A stretch of DNA of 64,000 nt from Micromonospora nigra (GTDB taxonomy: Bacteria > Actinomycetota > Actinomycetes > Mycobacteriales > Micromonosporaceae): the NCBI RefSeq assembly GCF_900091585.1, contig NZ_FMHT01000003.1:5137501-5201500 (forward strand), read 5' to 3'. Below, piece by piece: positions 31,898 to 37,603 of this stretch. Both the position numbers and the translations under genes were made by a program. The notes under the pieces are model-generated. The model saw nothing but the letters and a program-made list of their open reading frames with translations, did not search any database and was not told the DNA's origin. Position 1 is the stretch's first letter. Every line of letters starts with the position of its first letter.

Positions 31898-32055
31898 GGG
31901 GTCTCCTTCAGGCAGGACGAACAGACGGCAGACCAGGGCGGGAGCGAACGACTGCAGGGGACGCACTTCCCGAGACCGACATAGCGAGCGGCGGCGTACA
32001 GCACGGTGAAGGCCAGGGCCACACCGCCGAGAGCGGCGAGGGCGTCGGGGATCAC
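31894..32055 (-). CDS. 53-aa membrane-anchored zinc ribbon
   Basis: GTG 32055 overlaps the previous TAG by one base, and its TGA overlaps the next GTG by 4. An N-terminal membrane helix (ALAALGGVALAFTVLYAAA) is followed by a compact ribbon CVPCSRSLPPWSAVCSSC, two CxxC pairs. Being so small, it is easily missed by gene callers. Overlaps on both sides support expression. A tethered zinc ribbon suggests a membrane adaptor, an inference. Confidence 0.7.
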   Translation of the reverse strand: MIPDALAALGGVALAFTVLYAAARYVGLGKCVPCSRSLPPWSAVCSSCLKETP

Positions 32056-32597
32056 TAGGCGCGGCCTTCGAGCTTGTCGACGAAGCGCCGGAACGCCCCG
32101 CTGATCTCCCCGTCCACGAACGACCCACTTACGCCGTAGTAGTCGGCCACCTCCCGCGCCGCCTGGGCGACGTCGACCGCCGCCGGGGTCGGCTGCGGGT
32201 CGTCGATCGGAACGAGGTACTTCGGGTCGACGTAGCGTGTGATCAGCGGGTTACCGCCGTGCCGTCCGTCGAGCGGAGTGACCGGCGCGTCGCCGTCGTC
32301 GTCCAGCGGGGCGGCCACCCGGACGCGGGTCGTGCCCTCGCTCGCGACCGTGGTCCGACCCCCGTCGCGGTACCGCGAGTCCGGCAACAGCCGGTACTCC
32401 CGGCCGACCTCGACCAGCGTCCGCGCGGGGTTCGGGGCCGGCTTCGGCTCGTCGCCGAGAACGGCGGTCAGGTGGTCACGGAGCTTCACGACCTCCGCGC
32501 GCGGGAAGCCGTGCCCGAAGATCGAGAGGTCTCCGTCGTCGTCGAAGTTGTGTGCCGCGAAGCGATCGACACCCCGGTAGTCCTCGAAAGTCGCCAT
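32055..32597 (-). CDS. Phage protein, 180 aa, unknown function
   Basis: ATG 32597 overlaps the upstream stop (TGATG-type). Acidic protein with FAAHNFDDDGDLSIFGHGF and a helix (RAEVVKLRDHLTAVLG) at the N-terminus, a central SH3-like part (LVEVGREYRLLPDSRYRDGG) and a helical C-terminus (VDVAQAAREVADYYGVSGSF). Middle gene of the accessory operon; no family recognised. Confidence 0.68.
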   Translation of the reverse strand: MATFEDYRGVDRFAAHNFDDDGDLSIFGHGFPRAEVVKLRDHLTAVLGDEPKPAPNPARTLVEVGREYRLLPDSRYRDGGRTTVASEGTTRVRVAAPLDDDGDAPVTPLDGRHGGNPLITRYVDPKYLVPIDDPQPTPAAVDVAQAAREVADYYGVSGSFVDGEISGAFRRFVDKLEGRA

Positions 32598-32914
32598 CAG
32601 AACAACCCCCCAGTCAGAAAGTGCACACTCAGCCAGCCCACGAAGGCCAGCAACACGAACCGCCGCAGCCGAACCCACCCCGTGACCACACGCTCAGGCT
32701 CGCCGGGCTTACGCCGGGCGGTGCCGAACCACAGCCACACGTGTTCGCTGAGCGTGTCCCCGTCGCGCGAGTTGAACAGTGCCGCCAGCTCGACGACCGC
32801 GAAGCACGCGAACCACACCAGCCACGCGGCGGCCCAGTTGCCCAGCCCGAAGGCCAGCCCGCCGACGGTGCCCAGGAGCGCACCGCCGACGGCGTAGGGG
32901 AGGAGGCGCTTCAC
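32597..32914 (-). CDS. Membrane protein, 105 aa, three helices
   Basis: GTG 32914 overlaps the upstream stop by 4 bases. Hydrophobic segments at ~5-24 (LPYAVGGALLGTVGGLAFGL), ~27-46 (AAAWLVWFACFAVVELAALF) and ~86-103 (VLLAFVGWLSVHFLTGG) flank a polar cytosolic-looking middle. It belongs to the accessory operon with three other membrane or metal-binding small proteins. Function unknown. Confidence 0.68.
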   Translation of the reverse strand: MKRLLPYAVGGALLGTVGGLAFGLGNWAAAWLVWFACFAVVELAALFNSRDGDTLSEHVWLWFGTARRKPGEPERVVTGWVRLRRFVLLAFVGWLSVHFLTGGLF

Positions 32915-33486
32915 GACTCGGTCCCGGCCAGGAACTCGGCGACGCGGACGAGGTCGTACGTGTCGCTGCCCGGCTTGACGTACTCCCGGGCCTTGTCGAG
33001 CGCCGCGACCCGCGCCGGGTCGAACTGGCCGACGGTCGTCACGGCCGGGAGCGTGTACAGCCGTCCCGGGTCCGCCGCCGGGACCGGGTCCGCCTCGGCC
33101 GGGTCGAACGCCTTCAGCGCCGCCCGCAGCCGGGTCACGCCATCCGGGGTCAGGTTGACGGCGGGCGCGTTGTCCTCGTCGGCGTTGATCACCAGTTGTA
33201 GCGGCTCGCCGGGGTTGGTCCGCGTGTAAACGGTCAGGGTGTCGTCGTCGGGGTCGACGTAGTCGAGCACCGCCGAGCCGTCCGCGACCGCCGCCGACGC
33301 AGCGCGGCGAGCGCCGTGCGGGGCCAGCGCGTCGCGCAGGCGGTCGACGTCGGCGGGGGTGAGGTGCACGCCGACGGAACTCGCGCCGAAGCGCGGACGC
33401 ACGAGTGCGAAAAGAGCGCGCCCCGCCGGGCGCTGTATCACCAGCCGGTCGCCGCAGCTGTCGGCGTGGTCGAAGACCTGAGTCAA
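32911..33486 (-). CDS. Phage protein, 191 aa, duplicated beta-alpha module
   Basis: TTG 33486 is chosen because GAGGAGG lies directly upstream; GTG 33519 falls within the conserved promoter-leader sequence. Two copies of a strand-helix unit are visible, VGVHLTPADVDRLRDALAPH and PAVNLTPDGVTRLRAALKAF, each after beta strands, so the protein arose by internal duplication. First gene of the accessory operon driven by element copy 7. No enzymatic motif. Confidence 0.7.
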   Translation of the reverse strand: MTQVFDHADSCGDRLVIQRPAGRALFALVRPRFGASSVGVHLTPADVDRLRDALAPHGARRAASAAVADGSAVLDYVDPDDDTLTVYTRTNPGEPLQLVINADEDNAPAVNLTPDGVTRLRAALKAFDPAEADPVPAADPGRLYTLPAVTTVGQFDPARVAALDKAREYVKPGSDTYDLVRVAEFLAGTES

Positions 33487-33525
33487 GGCCCCTCCTCGGG
33501 TTGTGTCTTGCGTGGACACAAGGGG

Positions 33526-33552
33526 AGTGGGCCAGCGCAGGCCGAGGTGTTC
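33526..33552 (-). promoter_or_regulatory. GAACACCT-N10-TGGCCCACT element, copy 7
   Basis: It follows the terminator at 33565-33600 and precedes TTG 33486. The leader carries GTGTC...GACAC and GAGGAGG as after copies 6 and 8. Confidence 0.76.
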
Positions 33553-33564
33553 ACCGCGCGGGCA

Positions 33565-33600
33565 AAGAAAAAGCCCGCCCCCGGGCGGGGACGGGCTTTC
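33565..33600 (-). terminator. Rho-independent terminator after the 372-aa gene
   Basis: AAAGCCCG pairs with CGGGCTTT, with an internal GC stem, followed on the minus strand by TTTTTCTTT. Confidence 0.85.
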
Positions 33601-33611
33601 TCAGTGAGGGG

Positions 33612-34730
33612 TTACGGGCGGCGCAGCACGGAGGTACGGGTGTACCACCCCGCGTCGGGCCGCGTGGCGGACGCCGCGCGCACCTGACGGGAACCGTCGC
33701 GCGGGTCCACGCGCTCGCTGATGTAGGTCAGCCGGACACGCTCGCCCGTGCGGAAACCATCGGCGTACACCCCGCCCTCCGTCACGATCGCCTCGTCACC
33801 CACCGCCCAGGGCCGCTCGGCGGCCGGGATCGGGTCGCCCAGGAACTCGCGGCTGACGTACTGGCGCTTACCGGTACCGGGGTTGAACTCGGTGCCGGAC
33901 CCGTTGACGTTGCTGACGATGAAGTTGCCACCCGGGTAGCTGGGAACCTCCTCGACCTTGACCCGGGTCACGTCCGGCTTGAAGTACACGCCGCCCCCGT
34001 GCTCGGTCTCCGCCCCCGGCTTCAGCTCGACGACGTCACCCACCTTCAGCGCGGCCGGGGCGGACGGCGTCGCGGTCTCGGCCGGCAACGTCAGCGCCAC
34101 GTCCGACGGGCGGACGTGCGCCCGCACGAGCGCGCCGTCACGCATCGCGTGAATGACGTAGCCGCGGGTCGCGTCGTCGTCGGACAGCTCGACCACGACC
34201 GCCGGGGTACCCTTCGCCAGCCGGGCCGGCGTGCCCGCCCAGCCGCGGGCGTCGTCCGTGACGATCACGACCGGCGTGCCCGCGGCGAAGACCGGCGCGG
34301 GGGCGGGAGCCGGGGCCGCGTCCTTCACGTCGAGCGTGAGGAACTTCGGCAGCATGTACCGCTCCACGCCCGGGTGCGCCCCGTCGAGGAACTTCACCTG
34401 TACGTCGCCGTCCGAGTCGACACCCGCGGTGACCTCGCCCAGCGTTGCGCCGTACAGGGCCGGCGTGTCGCCGAACGCGTCCACGGCCCCGGACGCGATC
34501 CGCACCCGGTCACCCCGCTTCGGCGACCACCCGGCCAGCCCGTACCGCTCCACCAGCCACGCGCCCAGCTCACGGACCGCCGCCGGGGCGAGGTCGATGT
34601 AGACGCTCTTCGAGTCGATACCGAAGAACGTGTGACCCTCGCCCCCGTCCCGCCAGCTCGGCTCGACCCGCATCTCTCGGGTGGTGTCGCTGGCGCGGTC
34701 GAAGACGTTGACCTTGATTTCCTGCGTCAC
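33612..34730 (-). CDS. Phage protein, 372 aa, repeated SH3/KOW-like modules
   Basis: GTG 34730 with GAGGAGG upstream. After an N-terminal domain (VTQEIKVNVFDRASDTTREM; SVYIDLAPAAVRELGAWLVE) come four beta modules each beginning with a G-x-x-V pattern: KRGDRVRIASG, AAGTPVVIVTD, KVGDVVELKPG and AVGDEAIVTEG. Such SH3/KOW-like strings usually bind nucleic acid, protein or wall polymers. It is a single-gene unit between element copy 8 and a strong terminator. Unknown function; a related two-module protein is at 11689-12135. Confidence 0.72.
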   Translation of the reverse strand: MTQEIKVNVFDRASDTTREMRVEPSWRDGGEGHTFFGIDSKSVYIDLAPAAVRELGAWLVERYGLAGWSPKRGDRVRIASGAVDAFGDTPALYGATLGEVTAGVDSDGDVQVKFLDGAHPGVERYMLPKFLTLDVKDAAPAPAPAPVFAAGTPVVIVTDDARGWAGTPARLAKGTPAVVVELSDDDATRGYVIHAMRDGALVRAHVRPSDVALTLPAETATPSAPAALKVGDVVELKPGAETEHGGGVYFKPDVTRVKVEEVPSYPGGNFIVSNVNGSGTEFNPGTGKRQYVSREFLGDPIPAAERPWAVGDEAIVTEGGVYADGFRTGERVRLTYISERVDPRDGSRQVRAASATRPDAGWYTRTSVLRRP

Positions 34731-34772
34731 TCTGGCCTCCTCGGGCCTCGTGTCTCGGTTGGACACAAGGGG

Positions 34773-34799
34773 AGTGGGCCAGCAGTGCGCCAGGTGTTC
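34773..34799 (-). promoter_or_regulatory. GAACACCT-N10-TGGCCCACT element, copy 8
   Basis: It directly follows the terminator at 34805-34843 and precedes GTG 34730, with the GTGTC...GACAC leader hairpin in between. Confidence 0.76.
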
Positions 34800-34804
34800 A
34801 CCCC

Positions 34805-34843
34805 AAAAATGGAACCGCCCCCGGTTGCCGGTCCGGGGGCGGT
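34805..34843 (-). terminator. Rho-independent terminator after the 35609-34847 unit
   Basis: The 11-bp stem ACCGCCCCCGG/CCGGGGGCGGT is followed on the minus strand by TTCCATTTTTG. Confidence 0.85.
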
Positions 34844-34846
34844 AGC

Positions 34847-35113
34847 TCATCGGGCGCGGGCCCAGTTCGTGAAACGGTCGTCGAGGTCAGGGGGCTTCAG
34901 GTTCCCGTCCTGCTCGGCCATGTCCTCGGCCGCCTGCGCCTGCAAATCCTTCAGCAGGTCGAGCAGCGCCGCCCGCCGGTCGCGGTACGCGGCGAGAAAC
35001 AACAACTTCGCCACCGCGCACGGCCAGAACCGCCCGCACGCCCGGCAGCGCCACGACGGACGGACGGGGTTGTGCTCGGCAACGCCACGCCGCCGACGCC
35101 GGTAGTAGGTCAT
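34847..35113 (-). CDS. Small zinc-finger protein, 88 aa (WRCRACG type)
   Basis: ATG 35113 overlaps the upstream stop as ATGA. The core WRCRACGRFWPC and the following helix KLLFLAAYRDRRAAL match small actinobacterial proteins that are commonly (and probably wrongly) named flavin reductase, usually found near DUF397/DUF5753 regulator pairs, as here. The Cys residues could bind zinc. Function unknown. Confidence 0.72.
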   Translation of the reverse strand: MTYYRRRRRGVAEHNPVRPSWRCRACGRFWPCAVAKLLFLAAYRDRRAALLDLLKDLQAQAAEDMAEQDGNLKPPDLDDRFTNWARAR

Positions 35114-35427
35114 GCGTCCGCCACCACGGGACCACGCCGGACCGGCGCACGCCGTACGGGGGCCGTCCGGCGGACGGCGGGATCCGGAATCGCCTCCAAC
35201 CCCGCCGTACGCACGAACAACGTCCGCCGTGCGGTCGCCACGCCCCAGTGGTCGAGTTGGTAACACTCCACCCACTCCCAGCCCCACGGCGGGAACCGGT
35301 CGAGGAGTTGCTTGAAGATCCGCACCGTGATCGGGACGACGAACTGCGGGGACGCCGACCGGGTCAGCCGGTACACGCCGGGGGCGATCGTCTGTCGGCG
35401 GGTCGGGCCGGGGCGGGGCGCGGTCAC
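35110..35427 (-). CDS. Basic phage protein, 105 aa
   Basis: GTG 35427 overlaps the previous stop by 4 bases. The product is Arg-rich at both ends, with a folded middle (VYRLTRSASPQFVVPITVRI; LLDRFPPWGWEWVECYQLDH). It is followed in ATGA overlap by the zinc-finger gene. It resembles unnamed proteins encoded beside DUF397 pairs in Streptomyces and Micromonospora. No further assignment. Confidence 0.65.
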   Translation of the reverse strand: MTAPRPGPTRRQTIAPGVYRLTRSASPQFVVPITVRIFKQLLDRFPPWGWEWVECYQLDHWGVATARRTLFVRTAGLEAIPDPAVRRTAPVRRAPVRRGPVVADA

Positions 35428-35609
35428 CGGACCGGCCCCACGTTGCGGCGTGATGACCACCGCGACGCCGGAACGGCGTTGGCGCGACCCGGGCCCCGGA
35501 ACGGCGGAATGAACGGACCGATCGGGCCGGGCACCACCGGCCGGGCCGGCGGCGGGGGCGGGGGCGGGGGCGGCGGTGGTGGCGTTGCGGGCTTCGGCTT
35601 GTCCGGCAC
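35424..35609 (-). CDS. Polyproline microprotein, 61 aa
   Basis: GTG 35609 with GGAAGGGG upstream. Residues ~9-21 contain 12 consecutive prolines, followed by VVPGPIGPFIPPFRGPG. Such runs stall ribosomes and depend on EF-P, and the folded form is a polyproline helix that binds SH3-like domains, which this prophage encodes in several proteins. First gene of a three-gene unit divergent from the regulator at 35722. Any interaction is speculative. Confidence 0.6.
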   Translation of the reverse strand: MPDKPKPATPPPPPPPPPPPPARPVVPGPIGPFIPPFRGPGRANAVPASRWSSRRNVGPVR

Positions 35610-35656
35610 GGTGTTCCCCTTCCGTCGTGGCGACGAAACCCACACTGCCGAAGGTG

Positions 35657-35686
35657 TTGGGACCGATACACAGCGTTTGTTACGGT
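35657..35686 (+). promoter_or_regulatory. Promoter of the plus-strand regulator pair
   Basis: TTGGGA (35657-35662) and TACGGT (35681-35686) are separated by 18 bases. An imperfect inverted repeat around GGACGTTCCGGACGTCC (about 35693-35709) lies between it and the start and could be an autoregulatory operator. Confidence 0.55.
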
Positions 35687-35721
35687 CGTGGGACGTTCCG
35701 GACGTCCACACAGGAGGCGTT

Positions 35722-36489
35722 GTGAATCACGGACTCGTCGCGGCGATGGCGGAAGCGGGAGAAACTGCCGACAGTCTTGCAGGTCAGGTCGGCGTAGATC
35801 CGAAGACGGCGCAGCGTTGGGTGAACCCCGGACGCGTACCACGCCCCCGCCACCGTTCCCAGGTCGCCGCACTCCTCGGGCGGGACGTAGGGGACCTTTG
35901 GCCGGACGTACTGAAGCGGCGTGAGCCGGCATGGTTCCGGGCATGGGCCGAGGTCGAGCGCGAGGCGGCGGCCCTGCGGTGGTTCGAACTCGCGTGGGTC
36001 CCCGGCCTCTTCCAGACCGAGGCATACGCGCGGGCAACGCTCGCCATGACGAACCTAGGGGAAGAGGAGGTCGACGAGTTGGTCTCGGCGCGGGTGCAGC
36101 GGCAAGCGATCCTGCACCGGACGCGGCCCCCGCTGGTCGTCGTCGTCCTCGACGAAGCGGCCCTACGGCGGCGCGTCGGCCGCGACGGGGCGGTCATGCG
36201 CGAGCAGTGCGAGCACATCGCCGCGTGCGCCGAACTGCCAGGCGTGCGGGTGCACGTCGTGCCAGGTGACACGCCGATGTACCTCGGGATGGGCGGCCCG
36301 TTCATCCTCGCCGAGATGCCCGACGGCACGCGGGTGGCGCACCAAGACAGCCAGGTCCGGGCGAGCATCACCGACGACGCGACCGAAATAACTACGCTTG
36401 AGGACCGCTGGGCGCGCATAGTAGGGGAGGCCCTACCCTGGGCACCGTCCCTAGACCTCGTCAGGAAAGTGGCAGCATCATGGACATGA
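35722..36489 (+). CDS. HTH regulator with DUF5753 (Scr1-like), prophage copy
   Basis: GTG 35722 with AGGAGG upstream. The 255-residue protein has an N-terminal helix-turn-helix (MAEAGETADSLAGQVGVDPK, TAQRWVNPGRVPRPRHRSQV) and a DUF5753 body: ALRWFELAWVPGLFQTEAYAR, EAALRRRVGRDGAVMREQ and ELPGVRVHVVPGDTPMYLG. The family works with a DUF397 partner, encoded next and overlapping by 10 bases. It is one of very few plus-strand genes here, as expected for a gene expressed in the lysogen. Repressor, antitoxin-like or conversion roles are all possible. Confidence 0.85.
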   Translation: MNHGLVAAMAEAGETADSLAGQVGVDPKTAQRWVNPGRVPRPRHRSQVAALLGRDVGDLWPDVLKRREPAWFRAWAEVEREAAALRWFELAWVPGLFQTEAYARATLAMTNLGEEEVDELVSARVQRQAILHRTRPPLVVVVLDEAALRRRVGRDGAVMREQCEHIAACAELPGVRVHVVPGDTPMYLGMGGPFILAEMPDGTRVAHQDSQVRASITDDATEITTLEDRWARIVGEALPWAPSLDLVRKVAASWT

Positions 36490-36680
36490 CCGGCGCGAAG
36501 TGGCGTAAGAGCAGCAAGAGCGGCAGCAACGGCGGGGCCTGTGTCGAGGTCGCCGACAACCTCGCGGGTGTCGTCCTCGTCCGCGACACGAAGGACCGTG
36601 ACGGCGGGACGCTGGCCTTCGGGCCGGCGGCCTGGGCAGGCTTCGTCAGCATGGCGAAGACGGGCGGCCCGACCGGCTGA
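36480..36680 (+). CDS. DUF397 protein, 66 aa, partner of the DUF5753 regulator
   Basis: ATG 36480 overlaps the regulator's 3' end by 10 bases. The 66 residues carry the family signature WRKSSKSGSNGGACVEVADN, VLVRDTKDRDGGTLAF and AWAGFVSMA. In Streptomyces such pairs (Scr1/Scr2) have been described as toxin-antitoxin-like regulators of antibiotic production. A bidirectional terminator follows. Confidence 0.88.
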   Translation: MDMTGAKWRKSSKSGSNGGACVEVADNLAGVVLVRDTKDRDGGTLAFGPAAWAGFVSMAKTGGPTG

Positions 36681-36691
36681 CCCGCACGCCA

Positions 36692-36731
36692 CCGGAAGCC
36701 CTCGGCCGTCTACCCGGTCGGGGGCTTCCGG
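36692..36731. terminator. Bidirectional terminator between convergent genes
   Basis: CCGGAAGCCCTCG pairs with CGGGGGCTTCCGG across the gap between the DUF397 gene and the surface-protein gene. The minus-strand stop (36710-36712) lies in the loop. Confidence 0.65.
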
Positions 36732-37312
36732 CGTTCGAACGGCAGCACACGGGCGGCGGACCGGTCGGCCTGGGCGGCGCGTGCGCGTTCGTCCTCACGG
36801 CCCAGCTCGTACGCGGCGGCGTACTCCTCGGCGGACAACGGCGCGGCGGCAGGGCGCGGCTTGCGCTGGCGACGGACGACCCAGACCACGGGCAGCACCA
36901 GCGCGGCGAGACCGACCACGTAGACGACCCGCTCGCGCTCGCGGGTGCCGATCGGCGGGGAGGGCGCGGCGACAGCGGGCCGCGCGGTGGCAGGGGTTGC
37001 GTCTAGGACCGGCGCAGAGGGCTCGGGGGTACCTCGGGTGGGGGTCGGCTCTGCCAGGCCGTCAGGCGAGTTTCTAGCGGGGGCGCGTGGGGGCTCGGGC
37101 GTGGGGACCGCGGGCGGCGTAGCGCCGGGCGAGGGCGCGGTGCGCGGCGGGGCGGTCGTCGGCGTCGTTGACGGGGCGGGGGCGGGGCCCGTACCGAGGA
37201 GGTCGTCTGCGGTGTCGGTCACGTCCTCGACGACACGGCCTAGGAGACCGCCGTCCGCGGGGGTCGGGGTCGGCGCGAGGGCCAGGGTTAGGGCCAGGGC
37301 TGCGGTGCGCAT
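36710..37312 (-). CDS. Predicted surface-anchored Pro/Thr-rich protein, 200 aa
   Basis: ATG 37312 with AAGGGAGG upstream. A signal peptide (MRTAALALTLALAPTPTPAD) is followed by ~95 residues rich in Pro, Thr and Ala, a membrane helix at ~128-147 (RVVYVVGLAALVLPVVWVV) with RRQRK after it, and a charged cytoplasmic tail of ~50 residues. This build suits an exported, membrane-anchored stalk, and the position next to the integrase marks it as lysogenic-conversion cargo, for instance superinfection exclusion. No homologue is recognised. Confidence 0.72.
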   Translation of the reverse strand: MRTAALALTLALAPTPTPADGGLLGRVVEDVTDTADDLLGTGPAPAPSTTPTTAPPRTAPSPGATPPAVPTPEPPRAPARNSPDGLAEPTPTRGTPEPSAPVLDATPATARPAVAAPSPPIGTRERERVVYVVGLAALVLPVVWVVRRQRKPRPAAAPLSAEEYAAAYELGREDERARAAQADRSAARVLPFERRKPPTG

Positions 37313-37373
37313 TTCGTGCCTCCCTTGCGGGGGTGTTTAACGTGGCCGTTACCCCGGGAGCGGCAGGGTTATT

Positions 37374-37491
37374 CGGGAGTGACGAAGTGACCCCAGTTGC
37401 TACACTCGCTTATTTCCGTTCTAGGAAGAAGAAGAAGCACAGTAGTAGTAAATAGGGGAGTGTAGCAACTGGGAGCACTCCGTCACTCCCG
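37374..37491 (+). repeat. Large dyad element, copy B
   Basis: A 118-bp nested inverted repeat: CGGGAGTGACG (37374-37384) with CGTCACTCCCG (37481-37491), and a perfect 16-bp arm CCCAGTTGCTACACTC (37392-37407) with its complement at 37458-37473; TATTT/AAATA extends it inward. The centre carries TTCTAGGAAGAAGAAGAAGC. It shares layout and centre with copy A at 10186-10294, but its arms have G-C where copy A has T-A at matching positions. Confidence 0.8.
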
Positions 37492-37544
37492 CGTCGCTCT
37501 TGCGCACCGCGCGTCACCCCGGCGTCACGCCCCGTGAACCCAGA

Positions 37545-37570
37545 CGCCCCCGGGATCGGAACCGGGGGCG
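37545..37570 (-). terminator. Terminator after the integrase gene
   Basis: The 9-bp stem CGCCCCCGG/CCGGGGGCG lies directly downstream of the integrase stop; there is no strong T run. Confidence 0.6.
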
Positions 37571-37593
37571 CTGTCGGGCGGTGCGGAGGCCGA

Positions 37594-37602
37594 GTTTACA
37601 CG
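37594..37602. repeat. GTTTACACG repeat at the integrase 3' end
   Basis: One of nine copies, immediately beside the integrase stop at 37604. Confidence 0.5.
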
Positions 37603-37603
37603 G

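Larger units (their letters stand above)
37313..37603. other. Intergenic region between integrase and surface-protein gene
   Basis: These 291 bases contain no gene. They hold a GTTTAACG half-site (37335-37342) in the promoter area of the surface-protein gene, dyad element B (37374-37491), the integrase terminator (37545-37570) and a GTTTACACG repeat (37594-37602). Confidence 0.75.
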
